NCBI RefSeq assembly: GCF_001905655.1
Contig: NZ_JMHT01000042.1
Span: 62,001-126,000 of the forward strand
Source: Mycobacterium sp. ST-F2
Lineage (GTDB): Bacteria > Actinomycetota > Actinomycetes > Mycobacteriales > Mycobacteriaceae
DNA: 64,000 bases
Direction of reading: 5' to 3'
Part shown: positions 1-6,908 of the stretch, piece by piece
How positions within the stretch are numbered: position 1 is the first letter of the stretch
Layout of the letters: each line of letters opens with the position of its first letter
Notes under the pieces: model-generated
The model's input: only the letters and a program-made list of their open reading frames with translations
Told to the model about the DNA's origin: nothing
Databases searched by the model: none
Made by a program: the position numbers and the translations under genes

Positions 1-2
1 GG

Positions 3-851
3 AGCGCGGACCCGGGCTGGACGCACGCGTTGCAGCGCAACGACGCCGGGCTCGGCGAGATCAGCCGGCGTCTCTCCGCGTTCGGTGTCACCGGTGTCAC
101 CGACGCGACCCCCGACCTCACCGCCGAGGATGTGTTGGACTTCGCCGAGGCGCGCCGCCACGGCGAACTGCGCCAGCGCGTCGAAGTCCTGGCACCCGCC
201 AAGCGCATTCTGCACGACGACGATCTGGACCTCGACGCACTCGCCGACTGGATCGCCGCTCGGCACAGTCAGGGCGGAATCGTTGCGCTGCATTGTGTTA
301 CGGCCATGCAACTGGTCGTCACGATCGCCGCCCTGCGACAGGCGGGGGCGCGCGCCGGGGATCGCATCGAGCACGGCGCCGTCATCCCCGACGACTGTCT
401 GGGCGAGTTGCGTGACCTCGGCGTGCTCGTCGTGACCCAGCCGAACTTCGTCGCCGAGCGCGGCGAGCAGTACCTCATCGACGTATCCGCGGACGAGCAC
501 TGCCAGCTGTGGCGCGTGGCGTCGCTGTGCGGCGCGCAGATACCCGTCGCGCTGTCCACCGATATGCCCTTCGGGGATGCCGATCCGTGGGCGGCGATGC
601 GTGCCGCGGTGCACCGCAGCACGCCCGCCGGCAGCGTGCTCGGGGCGAATGAAAGCATCGACGCCGCAACGGCATTGGGCATGTTCCTCGGCACACCCGA
701 GCAGCCGCACGTGCCCCGGCAGCTGACGGTGGGCATGCCTGCGGACCTGTGCCTGCTGGCCGCCCCACCGCGCGACGTCCTGGCCGCGCTGGACGCCTCG
801 CTGGTGGCGGCCACTGTCTACGACGGCGCGGTGGTGTACCAGGCGGGCTAG
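3..851 (+). CDS. Amidohydrolase family protein, C-terminal part (5' end outside window)
   Basis: The reading frame is open from the first complete codon at base 3, so the N-terminus lies upstream. The 282 visible residues look like the C-terminal part of a metal-dependent amidohydrolase of the YtcJ/amidohydrolase-3 type. HCVTAMQ, with its conserved His, is followed by DRIEHGAVIPDDCL (metal-ligand His in an IEHG context) and LSTDMPFGDADPWAAM (catalytic-type Asp). The end resembles the usual MPADLCLL closing beta-sandwich. The substrate cannot be told. The stop overlaps the stop of the converging monooxygenase gene. Family call is good; function is unknown. Confidence 0.8.
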   Translation, partial: SADPGWTHALQRNDAGLGEISRRLSAFGVTGVTDATPDLTAEDVLDFAEARRHGELRQRVEVLAPAKRILHDDDLDLDALADWIAARHSQGGIVALHCVTAMQLVVTIAALRQAGARAGDRIEHGAVIPDDCLGELRDLGVLVVTQPNFVAERGEQYLIDVSADEHCQLWRVASLCGAQIPVALSTDMPFGDADPWAAMRAAVHRSTPAGSVLGANESIDAATALGMFLGTPEQPHVPRQLTVGMPADLCLLAAPPRDVLAALDASLVAATVYDGAVVYQAG

Positions 852-1846
852 TGCGCCGGTTCGAGAACCTCGTCGTCGAGCACTCGGCTCAGCAGGTCCT
901 GGCGGGCCTCGACGTACTGCGTCTTCAAGGTTTCGACCAGCTGCGCGACGGTGAGGCGTTCCTTGATGCTGCCCACACCCTGACCGGCGCCCCAGATGTC
1001 CTTCCACGCCTTCGCGTCGGTGTTCCCTCCGGAGCCGAAATTCATTGCGGAGGCGTCGGATTCGGGCAGGTTGTCCGGGTCCAGGCCCTGAGCGACGATG
1101 CTGCCGCGAAGGTAGTTGCCGTGCACGCCGGTGAACAGGTTGCTATAGACGATCTGGGATGCGGTGGAGTCGACGATCATCTGCTTGTACTCGGGCACCG
1201 CGTTGGCCTCGTCGGTGGACAGGAAAGCCGAACCGACATAAGCGAAGTCGGCTCCCGCGGCGAGCGCGGCAAGAATGGACCGGCCGTGGGCGATGGCGCC
1301 CGACAGCAGCAGCGGACCGTCGAACCACTCGCGGATCTCGCGGACCAGCGCGAACGGGGACTGAGTACCGGCGTGGCCGCCGGCGCCGGCCGCGACGGCG
1401 ATGATGCCGTCGGCGCCCTTGTCGATGGCCTTGTGTGCGAACTCATTGTTGATGATGTCGTGCAGCACGATGCCGCCGTAGGAGTGCACCGCGTCGTTGA
1501 TCTCGGGCCGTGCGCCGAGCGAGGTGATCACGATCGGGACCTTGTGCTCGACGATGACGCTCATGTCGTGTTCGAGCCGGTCATTGGACCGGTGCACGAT
1601 CTGGTTGACGGCGAACGGTGCGACGATGGCGTCGGGATTGGCAAGTGCGTAGGCGGCGTTCGACTCCTCGATCTCATCCAGCCAATCGCCGAGCAGGCTC
1701 GAGGGCCGGGCGTTCAGCGCGGGAAACGAGCCGATGACACCGGCCTGGCACTCCGCCTTCACCAGTTCGGGTCCCGAGCACAGGAACAACGGCGACGCGA
1801 CCACCGGCAGGGACAGGCGCTGTGCGAGGACGGGAGGCAGACCCAT
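848..1846 (-). CDS. Nitronate monooxygenase (2-nitropropane dioxygenase family)
   Basis: 332-residue TIM-barrel flavoprotein of the NMO/2-nitropropane dioxygenase family, which oxidises alkyl nitronates using FMN and O2. Visible support: an N-terminal segment with PVVASPLFLCSG, the glycine-rich AVAAGAGGHAG loop near residue 150, and LLLSGAIAHGRSILAALAAGADFAYVGSAFL, the phosphate/FMN-binding strand-turn region. ATG at 1846 is preceded by GAAGGG at a good distance. Upstream lie a GGGACTTTAG half-site like a DosR box and a 20-bp near-palindrome, so the gene may be hypoxia-controlled and repressor-controlled. Mycobacteria hold many paralogues, so the physiological substrate is uncertain. Confidence 0.88.
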   Translation of the reverse strand: MGLPPVLAQRLSLPVVASPLFLCSGPELVKAECQAGVIGSFPALNARPSSLLGDWLDEIEESNAAYALANPDAIVAPFAVNQIVHRSNDRLEHDMSVIVEHKVPIVITSLGARPEINDAVHSYGGIVLHDIINNEFAHKAIDKGADGIIAVAAGAGGHAGTQSPFALVREIREWFDGPLLLSGAIAHGRSILAALAAGADFAYVGSAFLSTDEANAVPEYKQMIVDSTASQIVYSNLFTGVHGNYLRGSIVAQGLDPDNLPESDASAMNFGSGGNTDAKAWKDIWGAGQGVGSIKERLTVAQLVETLKTQYVEARQDLLSRVLDDEVLEPAH

Positions 1847-1879
1847 GGTGATAGCCCTTCGAATCGGAAACCGTGGTTG

Positions 1880-1899
1880 TTCGGGACTTTAGCTGCGCC
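1880..1899 (-). promoter_or_regulatory. Possible DosR-box half site upstream of nitronate monooxygenase
   Basis: TTCGGGACTTTAG matches the first 13 positions of the published mycobacterial DosR-box palindrome (TTSGGGACTWWAGTCCCSAA), but the second half is poor. It lies 34 bases before the ATG. Binding is inference; the half-site is what is seen. Confidence 0.35.
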
Positions 1900-1906
1900 A
1901 ACTTGT

Positions 1907-1926
1907 TTATGCAACTAGTGGCATAA
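1907..1926. promoter_or_regulatory. 20-bp near-perfect palindromic operator
   Basis: TTATGCAACTAGTGGCATAA reads the same on both strands except for one symmetric pair of positions. Its core is ATGC, eight bases, GCAT, the same spacing as the ATGT-N8-ACAT operators described for PadR regulators. It sits between the nitronate monooxygenase (60 bases from its ATG) and the divergent PadR gene (about 190 bases from its ATG), a natural place for an operator. Confidence 0.5.
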
Positions 1927-2117
1927 TACTGGGTGGGTGTCCGCCCGCGCGTTGCCGCGGTTTTCGAACAGGTTGGAAATAGGTCGATTTAGGGAAGCGT
2001 GGAGCGGCCTCGCCGGCTCCCATCGAGATTTTGTGCAACAGATTGGATGACGGTCGTGACAGGACTCTTGCCGCCGCGTTCCGCCGGCGGAAACCCCACT
2101 GGACCTACGATCACGCC

Positions 2118-2672
2118 ATGTCGCTGCAATTCGCCATCCTGACCGCGCTCACGGAGCGGGCATCGACCGGTATCGAACTCACCCGCCGGTTCGATCGGGC
2201 ATTCGGCTACTTCTGGCCGGCGACGCACCAGCAGATCTACCGGGAACTCGACAAGCTCAAGAACTCTGGGCTCGCCGAGGCCTCGACTCCCGACCGCCCC
2301 GAGCGCGGCCAGCCCAAGCGATTCAGCATCACGCCGGCCGGCCGGCGGGCTCTCAGCGAATGGCTGTGTGGCATCGATGATCCCGCGCCGGAGCGCATGG
2401 CCATCGCCGTTCGCGTGCGCGCAGCCGCAGCGCTGGGGGAGACCGGGGCCGTGCGTGCCGGGATCGCCCACCACCTTGCCGTGCACGAAGCGATGCTGGC
2501 CAACTACCGCGAGATCGATGCCCGAGACTTCGCGGCCCCGGTCGCCGACGCCGACGTCCTCCGCCACCTCGTGTTGAAGGCGGGCCTGCGCACCGAACAG
2601 GCCTGGGTGGACTGGTGCCGCGAGGCGCTGGACGTGCTGGACAGGCTCACGTCATCCGAAGCCCGCACCTGA
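2118..2672 (+). CDS. PadR family transcriptional regulator
   Basis: 184 residues. The N-terminal winged helix-turn-helix is typical of PadR: MSLQFAILTALTERASTG, then PATHQQIYRELDKLKNSGL (recognition helix) and the wing region ending ITPAGRRALSEWL. A C-terminal alpha-helical part (about residues 90-180) resembles the Vir/PadR C-terminal dimerisation domain. ATG at 2118 is chosen because the family begins with this motif; the frame stays open further upstream but that stretch has no family character. It diverges from the nitronate monooxygenase across a palindrome that may be its operator. It converges on the methyltransferase gene, three bases apart. Confidence 0.88.
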   Translation: MSLQFAILTALTERASTGIELTRRFDRAFGYFWPATHQQIYRELDKLKNSGLAEASTPDRPERGQPKRFSITPAGRRALSEWLCGIDDPAPERMAIAVRVRAAAALGETGAVRAGIAHHLAVHEAMLANYREIDARDFAAPVADADVLRHLVLKAGLRTEQAWVDWCREALDVLDRLTSSEART

Positions 2673-2675
2673 GGG

Positions 2676-3338
2676 CTACGCGGCGGGCTTCTGCCAGAGC
2701 AGTAGGTAACGCCAGAAGAGCAGGCGCCGCACATGGGCGCCCGGAAGAAGCTCGGCCGTCTGTGCGGTGACTTCGCGCGTCGTCAGCGGTGGATCCAGGA
2801 CCACCGGCATCACGTTGTGATCGGGCGTCTTCGCGAAACCCGTACCGGTCTTCAGCAGCCGTTCCGCGCCAAACCGGACACCGAGCGCGCGATGCGCGAG
2901 CGCGGCCGCGAGCTCCTGCGGCCACTCATGCCGCAGGTCGGTCCGAGGCAGGGCGATCGCCGCGAGGACACCGCCGGGCCGAAGCGCTCCGGCCAGCTTG
3001 GGCAGCACGGTGTCGAGTGGCATGTGGTGCAGTGCGCTGATGGACACGATCGCGTCGTAGCCGGTCGCCGGCAGCCCGTCGGTCAGCACGTCGGCCTGAA
3101 CGCAGTTGACGTTCGTCGGCGTCCGGCGCCGGGCTTCGGTGATCATCGCGGCCGAACGGTCAACCGCGTCGACGCGGTCGCTGCGCTGGGCGAGCTGGAC
3201 GGCGAATCCGCCGGCTCCGCAGCCGACGTCCAGGACACGTCGGCACAGTGGTGGCAGGTGCCGGAGCAGCAGGCGCTGGTAGTAGGCGTTGTGGTCCCAG
3301 TCGAGCAGGCTTCGCGCGTTGGCCACCGCCGGCATCAC
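2676..3338 (-). CDS. Class I SAM-dependent methyltransferase
   Basis: 220 residues. Motif I of the Rossmann-like methyltransferase fold is clear (VLDVGCGAGGFAVQLA, about residues 35-50). An acidic motif II follows (VDAVDRSAAMI), then motif III around VQADVLTDGLP and post-I region YDAIVSISALHHM. This is the Methyltransf_25/11 type of small-molecule methylase. GTG 3338 and ATG 3335 are adjacent in-frame starts, and both overlap the TGA of the upstream P450, so the two genes are translationally coupled. A role in modifying the P450 product is inference. Substrate unknown. Confidence 0.85.
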   Translation of the reverse strand: MMPAVANARSLLDWDHNAYYQRLLLRHLPPLCRRVLDVGCGAGGFAVQLAQRSDRVDAVDRSAAMITEARRRTPTNVNCVQADVLTDGLPATGYDAIVSISALHHMPLDTVLPKLAGALRPGGVLAAIALPRTDLRHEWPQELAAALAHRALGVRFGAERLLKTGTGFAKTPDHNVMPVVLDPPLTTREVTAQTAELLPGAHVRRLLFWRYLLLWQKPAA

Positions 3339-4699
3339 ACCCGCGCGGCGACCCGAACCGGGATGGGACCTTTGGCGACCGTCGTGTACGGCGATTCGAG
3401 CGGGAAGTCGTCGTGCAACGACTCGATGCGGTTCGACCGCACGATGGTGGCCAGCGCGAGCGTCGTCACCAGCATCGCGAAATGCTCACCGATGCAGGAC
3501 CGCGGGCCCGCGGCGAACGGGATGAACTGCCACCGGTCGCGGGTCTTGGCGTTCTCCGGGCCGAACCGGTCGGGGTCGAAGGCCAGCGGGTGGTCCCACA
3601 ACGTCGGGTCCCGGTGCACGGCACTGATGCCGATGGCCACGATGCTGCCGGCTTCGACGCGGTGGCCGTCGACCACGATGTCCTGCATCGCCGTCCGGCC
3701 GACACCGGCCGCCGGCGGGCACAGCCGCAGCGACTCGTTGAGTACCTGCGCGGTGTAGGGGAGCCGGGACACGTCGTCGGGGGTCAGCTCCCGGTCACCG
3801 ATCGCGGCGACCTCGGCCGCCACGCGATCCTGCATCTCGGGATGACGCCCGAGCTGCCACAAGGCGTACGTCAGCGTCGTCGCCGTCGTGTCGTGGCCCG
3901 CCAGCATGAAGATGAGCAGGTCGTTGCAGATGTCGTCGTCGGACAGCTGCCGGCCGGTGTCGGGGTCCGAGGCCGCGAGCAGCGCCTTGACCAGCGGCGC
4001 ATCGCGGTCCGGATTCGCGCGGCAGTCCTGCAGGACGTCCATGGTCATCTTGCGCATCCGGGCGACGGCGGCACGCGCGCGACGGCGTCCCGGCGTCGGG
4101 AGCCACTTCGGCGCCTTGATCGGTCGCAGGGCGCGATCGGCCGTGTAGCGCGAGGCCACGTGCATGTTCTCGGCGATGGTGTTGCTGTGCTCGTTGATGT
4201 CGAGACCGAGAATCGAGTAGCCGAGGGAGCGCATGGCGAGCCGGCGGCACTCGGCGTCGAGGTCGACGTCGCGAGCGTCACGCCAGCGGTCGGCGATCGA
4301 CTGCGCGGCCTGGGACATGTGTCCGCCGAACCGGTCGACGTGCTGCTTGGTGAACACGGGCTGCAGGGCACGCCGGCGCGGCGGCCAGGCGCTGTTCGGC
4401 AGGACGAAGAGATTGTCGCCGACCACGTTGCGCACTTCTTCGTGGATCGTGGAGCGCTCGGCGAGGTTGTCGGTGCGGCCCAGCACGTCGCGGATCCCGG
4501 CGGGGGAAGTGACGAGCACGATGGGCGGCGCGACGCGCTTGGGTACGACGGCGATGCGGCTGACGGGCCCGCCGGCTTCACTCAGCAGGACCAGCCCGGT
4601 GTGCAGTTGCCGGGTGGAGAACAACTGCCGGAACGGCAGCGGATTCTTCGGCGCGAGCGGCAGCGTGCCCACGTCGCGGGCGTCGATGGTTGCAGTCAT
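3335..4699 (-). CDS. Cytochrome P450
   Basis: 454 residues; soluble bacterial P450. All family signatures are present in order: I-helix oxygen-activation motif AGHDTTATT, K-helix ExxR as ESLRL, and the haem-thiolate loop FAAGPRSCIG with its cysteine ligand near the C-terminus. ATG 4699 is used; the frame stays open to 4891 but the added 64 residues have no P450 character and cross the promoter of the divergent USP gene. It overlaps the methyltransferase start, forming a two-gene operon. Redox partners are not encoded nearby. The CYP subfamily cannot be named from the sequence alone. Confidence 0.92.
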   Translation of the reverse strand: MTATIDARDVGTLPLAPKNPLPFRQLFSTRQLHTGLVLLSEAGGPVSRIAVVPKRVAPPIVLVTSPAGIRDVLGRTDNLAERSTIHEEVRNVVGDNLFVLPNSAWPPRRRALQPVFTKQHVDRFGGHMSQAAQSIADRWRDARDVDLDAECRRLAMRSLGYSILGLDINEHSNTIAENMHVASRYTADRALRPIKAPKWLPTPGRRRARAAVARMRKMTMDVLQDCRANPDRDAPLVKALLAASDPDTGRQLSDDDICNDLLIFMLAGHDTTATTLTYALWQLGRHPEMQDRVAAEVAAIGDRELTPDDVSRLPYTAQVLNESLRLCPPAAGVGRTAMQDIVVDGHRVEAGSIVAIGISAVHRDPTLWDHPLAFDPDRFGPENAKTRDRWQFIPFAAGPRSCIGEHFAMLVTTLALATIVRSNRIESLHDDFPLESPYTTVAKGPIPVRVAARV

Positions 4700-4806
4700 G
4701 TCAATAAGAATTATGCCGCGCCCGGTGCCCGTGGTCGAGAGATTCTTCGGACCAGTGCTGCCGAGTCGTCGGCCCGGCAGCGACCCCGCCGACTCCCGGC
4801 CGGTGA

Positions 4807-4823
4807 GTGACTTTTGGCCGTAG
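4807..4823 (+). promoter_or_regulatory. DosR-box-like site before first USP gene
   Basis: GTGACTTTTGGCCGTAG agrees with the short DosR motif GGGACTTTNGNCCCTA at 12 of 14 fixed positions. It lies 67 bases before the USP ATG. A near copy (5923-5939) precedes the paralogous USP. Confidence 0.6.
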
Positions 4824-4889
4824 CACCGGGCAGTCGGCGTCCGTACCGTTGAAGGTGTCGGAATTGCACCTTCGTCTGGAGCGGACACC

Positions 4890-5783
4890 ATGACCGAGTT
4901 ATCTCCTCGCCCTTACATTTTGGTTGGCATCGATGGCTCGCGGTCATCGTTGGAAGCGCTGCTCTGGGCCATCGGTGAGGCACAGCTGCGCAATCTGCCC
5001 TTGCGGCTGGTTCACGCCGTCGACTACGGCAATTTCGTCATGGGCTTCAATCCGGGCGCCTCCGAAAGCTTCTTCAAATTCGTGGAGACGTCGGGCCAGA
5101 ACTTCCTCAACGAAGCCAAGGAGCGGGTGCAGGCGCTCGCGCCCGAGGTGGAGGTGTCTGTCCACAACCTCGTCGGCCGCCCCGCACAGTTGCTGGAGGA
5201 ACAGTCGAAAGACGCCTTCCTCACCGTCGTCGGTTCCAGTGGGCTGCACGGATTCACCGGGCTGGTGGCGGGGTCGGTGGCGGTGTCACTGACAGCGCAC
5301 GGCCACAGCCCCGTCGTCGTGGTTCGCGCGCCCGGACAACATGCCGGGGGACCCGTCGTCGTCGGCGTCAGCGGTGCGCCCGACAGTGAGGAAGCGATCG
5401 GCTGGGCCTTCCAGGAGGCGTCACTGCGCGGTGCGAAACTGCTCGCCGTTCTCGTATCGAGTTATGTGCCGGCCTATTTCGACTACATCGAACCGACTTG
5501 GGAAGAGCTGCCGGGGCCGGCCCGTGAGGACCAGCAGGCGATGCTGCTGGCGGAACGGCTGGCCGGCTGGCAGGAGAAGTTCCCTGAAGTCGCGGTCCGC
5601 CGCGTGGTCGCTGCCGGCCACCCCGGGCACGTCCTGCTGGGCTATGCGCAGCGCGCGCAGTTGATCGTCACCGGTACTCGCGGACACGGAAACGTGGCCG
5701 GGTGGTTCCTGGGGTCGACGAGTCACCGGCTGGTTCAGCATGCCGAGTGCCCGGTGCTGGTCGCCCGCCCGCAGGCCCGGTAG
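4890..5783 (+). CDS. Universal stress protein, tandem USP domains
   Basis: 297 residues with two USP domains (about 8-147 and 154-294). The N-terminal domain starts YILVGIDGSRSS. The C-terminal domain ends with the ATP-binding pattern GTRGHGNVAGWFLGST (G-x2-G-x9-G-S/T), so nucleotide binding is expected. It is closely similar along its whole length to the next gene, a tandem duplication. A DosR-box-like site lies upstream and a strong hairpin terminator follows, so it is probably monocistronic. Multiple USPs in the DosR regulon are well known in mycobacteria; their biochemical role in dormancy remains loosely defined. Confidence 0.93.
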   Translation: MTELSPRPYILVGIDGSRSSLEALLWAIGEAQLRNLPLRLVHAVDYGNFVMGFNPGASESFFKFVETSGQNFLNEAKERVQALAPEVEVSVHNLVGRPAQLLEEQSKDAFLTVVGSSGLHGFTGLVAGSVAVSLTAHGHSPVVVVRAPGQHAGGPVVVGVSGAPDSEEAIGWAFQEASLRGAKLLAVLVSSYVPAYFDYIEPTWEELPGPAREDQQAMLLAERLAGWQEKFPEVAVRRVVAAGHPGHVLLGYAQRAQLIVTGTRGHGNVAGWFLGSTSHRLVQHAECPVLVARPQAR

Positions 5784-5795
5784 TCAGACCGTTGA

Positions 5796-5829
5796 CAGGG
5801 CAGGTGGCCGTTCGCGGTCACCTGCCCTG
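5796..5829 (+). terminator. Hairpin terminator after first USP gene
   Basis: An 11-bp perfect stem (CAGGGCAGGTG / CACCTGCCCTG) around a 12-base loop begins 13 bases after the USP stop. There is no U-tract, which is common for mycobacterial terminators. Confidence 0.7.
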
Positions 5830-5922
5830 GGCGTGCGGAACCGTAGATGTGTCATCGAACCCTCACGCGGGTAAGCACTCGGGGTCGACGGCTTGGAGCC
5901 ATGGCGACTGTTCACTCGACGA

Positions 5923-5939
5923 GTGACTTTCGGCCATAG
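5923..5939 (+). promoter_or_regulatory. DosR-box-like site before second USP gene
   Basis: GTGACTTTCGGCCATAG matches the DosR motif GGGACTTTNGNCCCTA at 12 of 14 fixed positions and differs from the copy before the first USP by two bases. It lies 64 bases before the GTG start. Confidence 0.6.
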
Positions 5940-6002
5940 CCGCCGAGGGGTCGTGCTCGTACCGTCAGGGGCATCGGACAAGCAGCGTCATCGGAGGACA
6001 AT

Positions 6003-6908
6003 GTGAGCGAATCATCGCCCCGCCCTTACATTTTGGTTGGCATCGACGGATCGAGTTCAGCGCTGACCGCACTGAACTGGGCCGTCAACGAGGCGCAGCT
6101 GCGCAATCTTCCGCTCCGGTTGGTGCACGCCGTCGACTTCGAGAGTTTTGCGATGGGGTTCAACCCGGGTGCCTCGGAGAGCTTCTTCCAGTACCTCGAG
6201 ACGACCGGCCAACGTTTCCTCGACGAGGCCCTGGATCGCGTCCAGACGCTGGACCCTGATCTGGAGGTGACGTTGACCAGGAAGGCGGGCCGGCCGGCCC
6301 GGGTGCTCATCGACCTGTCGAAGGGCACATTCCTCACTGTCGTCGGTTCAAGTGGACTCAACGCGTTCACGGGGCTGTTGGCCGGCTCGGTGGCAGTCGC
6401 ACTGACCGCGCACGGCCACAGTCCGGTGGTCGTGGTCCGCGCGCCAGGGGTACCGGTGACGGGGCCCGTCGTGGTCGGGATCAGCGGGGCGCCGGACAGT
6501 GAGGACGCGATTGCCTGGGCCTTCGAGGAGGCCTCCATGCGCGGGGCAGAACTGACCGCGGTCCTGGTGTGGGGCTACCTGCCGGTGCATTTCTACGATG
6601 CGGAACCATCCTGGAATGACCTGACCGGCGAGGCTCGCGAGGAGCAGCAGGAGATGCTGCTGGCCGAGCGATTGGCCGGATGGGAGGAGAAATTCCCCGA
6701 AGTCGCGGTCCGCCGTGTCGCGGCAATCGGCAATCCGGGGCACGTTCTGCTGAGCCACGCGCAGCGCGCCCAGTTGGTCGTCACGGGAAGTCGTGGCCGC
6801 GGAGACGCCACCGGACTGCTGCTCGGGTCCACCAGCCACAAACTGATTCACCAGGCGAATTGCCCGGTACTCGTTGCTCGGCCGCACGCTCGCGAGTCCA
6901 CCCGATGA
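6003..6908 (+). CDS. Universal stress protein, tandem USP domains
   Basis: 301 residues, paralogous to the preceding gene with long identical stretches (for example RPYILVGIDGS and MGFNPGASESFF). Two USP domains; the second carries an intact nucleotide-binding pattern, GSRGRGDATGLLLGST. Start is GTG 6003 after GGAGGACA; an ATG two bases earlier would be followed by a stop. The TGA overlaps the ATG of the phosphoketolase gene, so the two are co-transcribed and translationally coupled. A DosR-box-like element upstream suggests induction by hypoxia or NO. Confidence 0.93.
   Translation: MSESSPRPYILVGIDGSSSALTALNWAVNEAQLRNLPLRLVHAVDFESFAMGFNPGASESFFQYLETTGQRFLDEALDRVQTLDPDLEVTLTRKAGRPARVLIDLSKGTFLTVVGSSGLNAFTGLLAGSVAVALTAHGHSPVVVVRAPGVPVTGPVVVGISGAPDSEDAIAWAFEEASMRGAELTAVLVWGYLPVHFYDAEPSWNDLTGEAREEQQEMLLAERLAGWEEKFPEVAVRRVAAIGNPGHVLLSHAQRAQLVVTGSRGRGDATGLLLGSTSHKLIHQANCPVLVARPHARESTR

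Noticed and set aside
3248..4810. Open plus-strand frame opposite the P450 gene (about 520 codons)
   Set aside because: Arg/His/Gly-rich translation without motifs; the P450 on the other strand has all its signatures.
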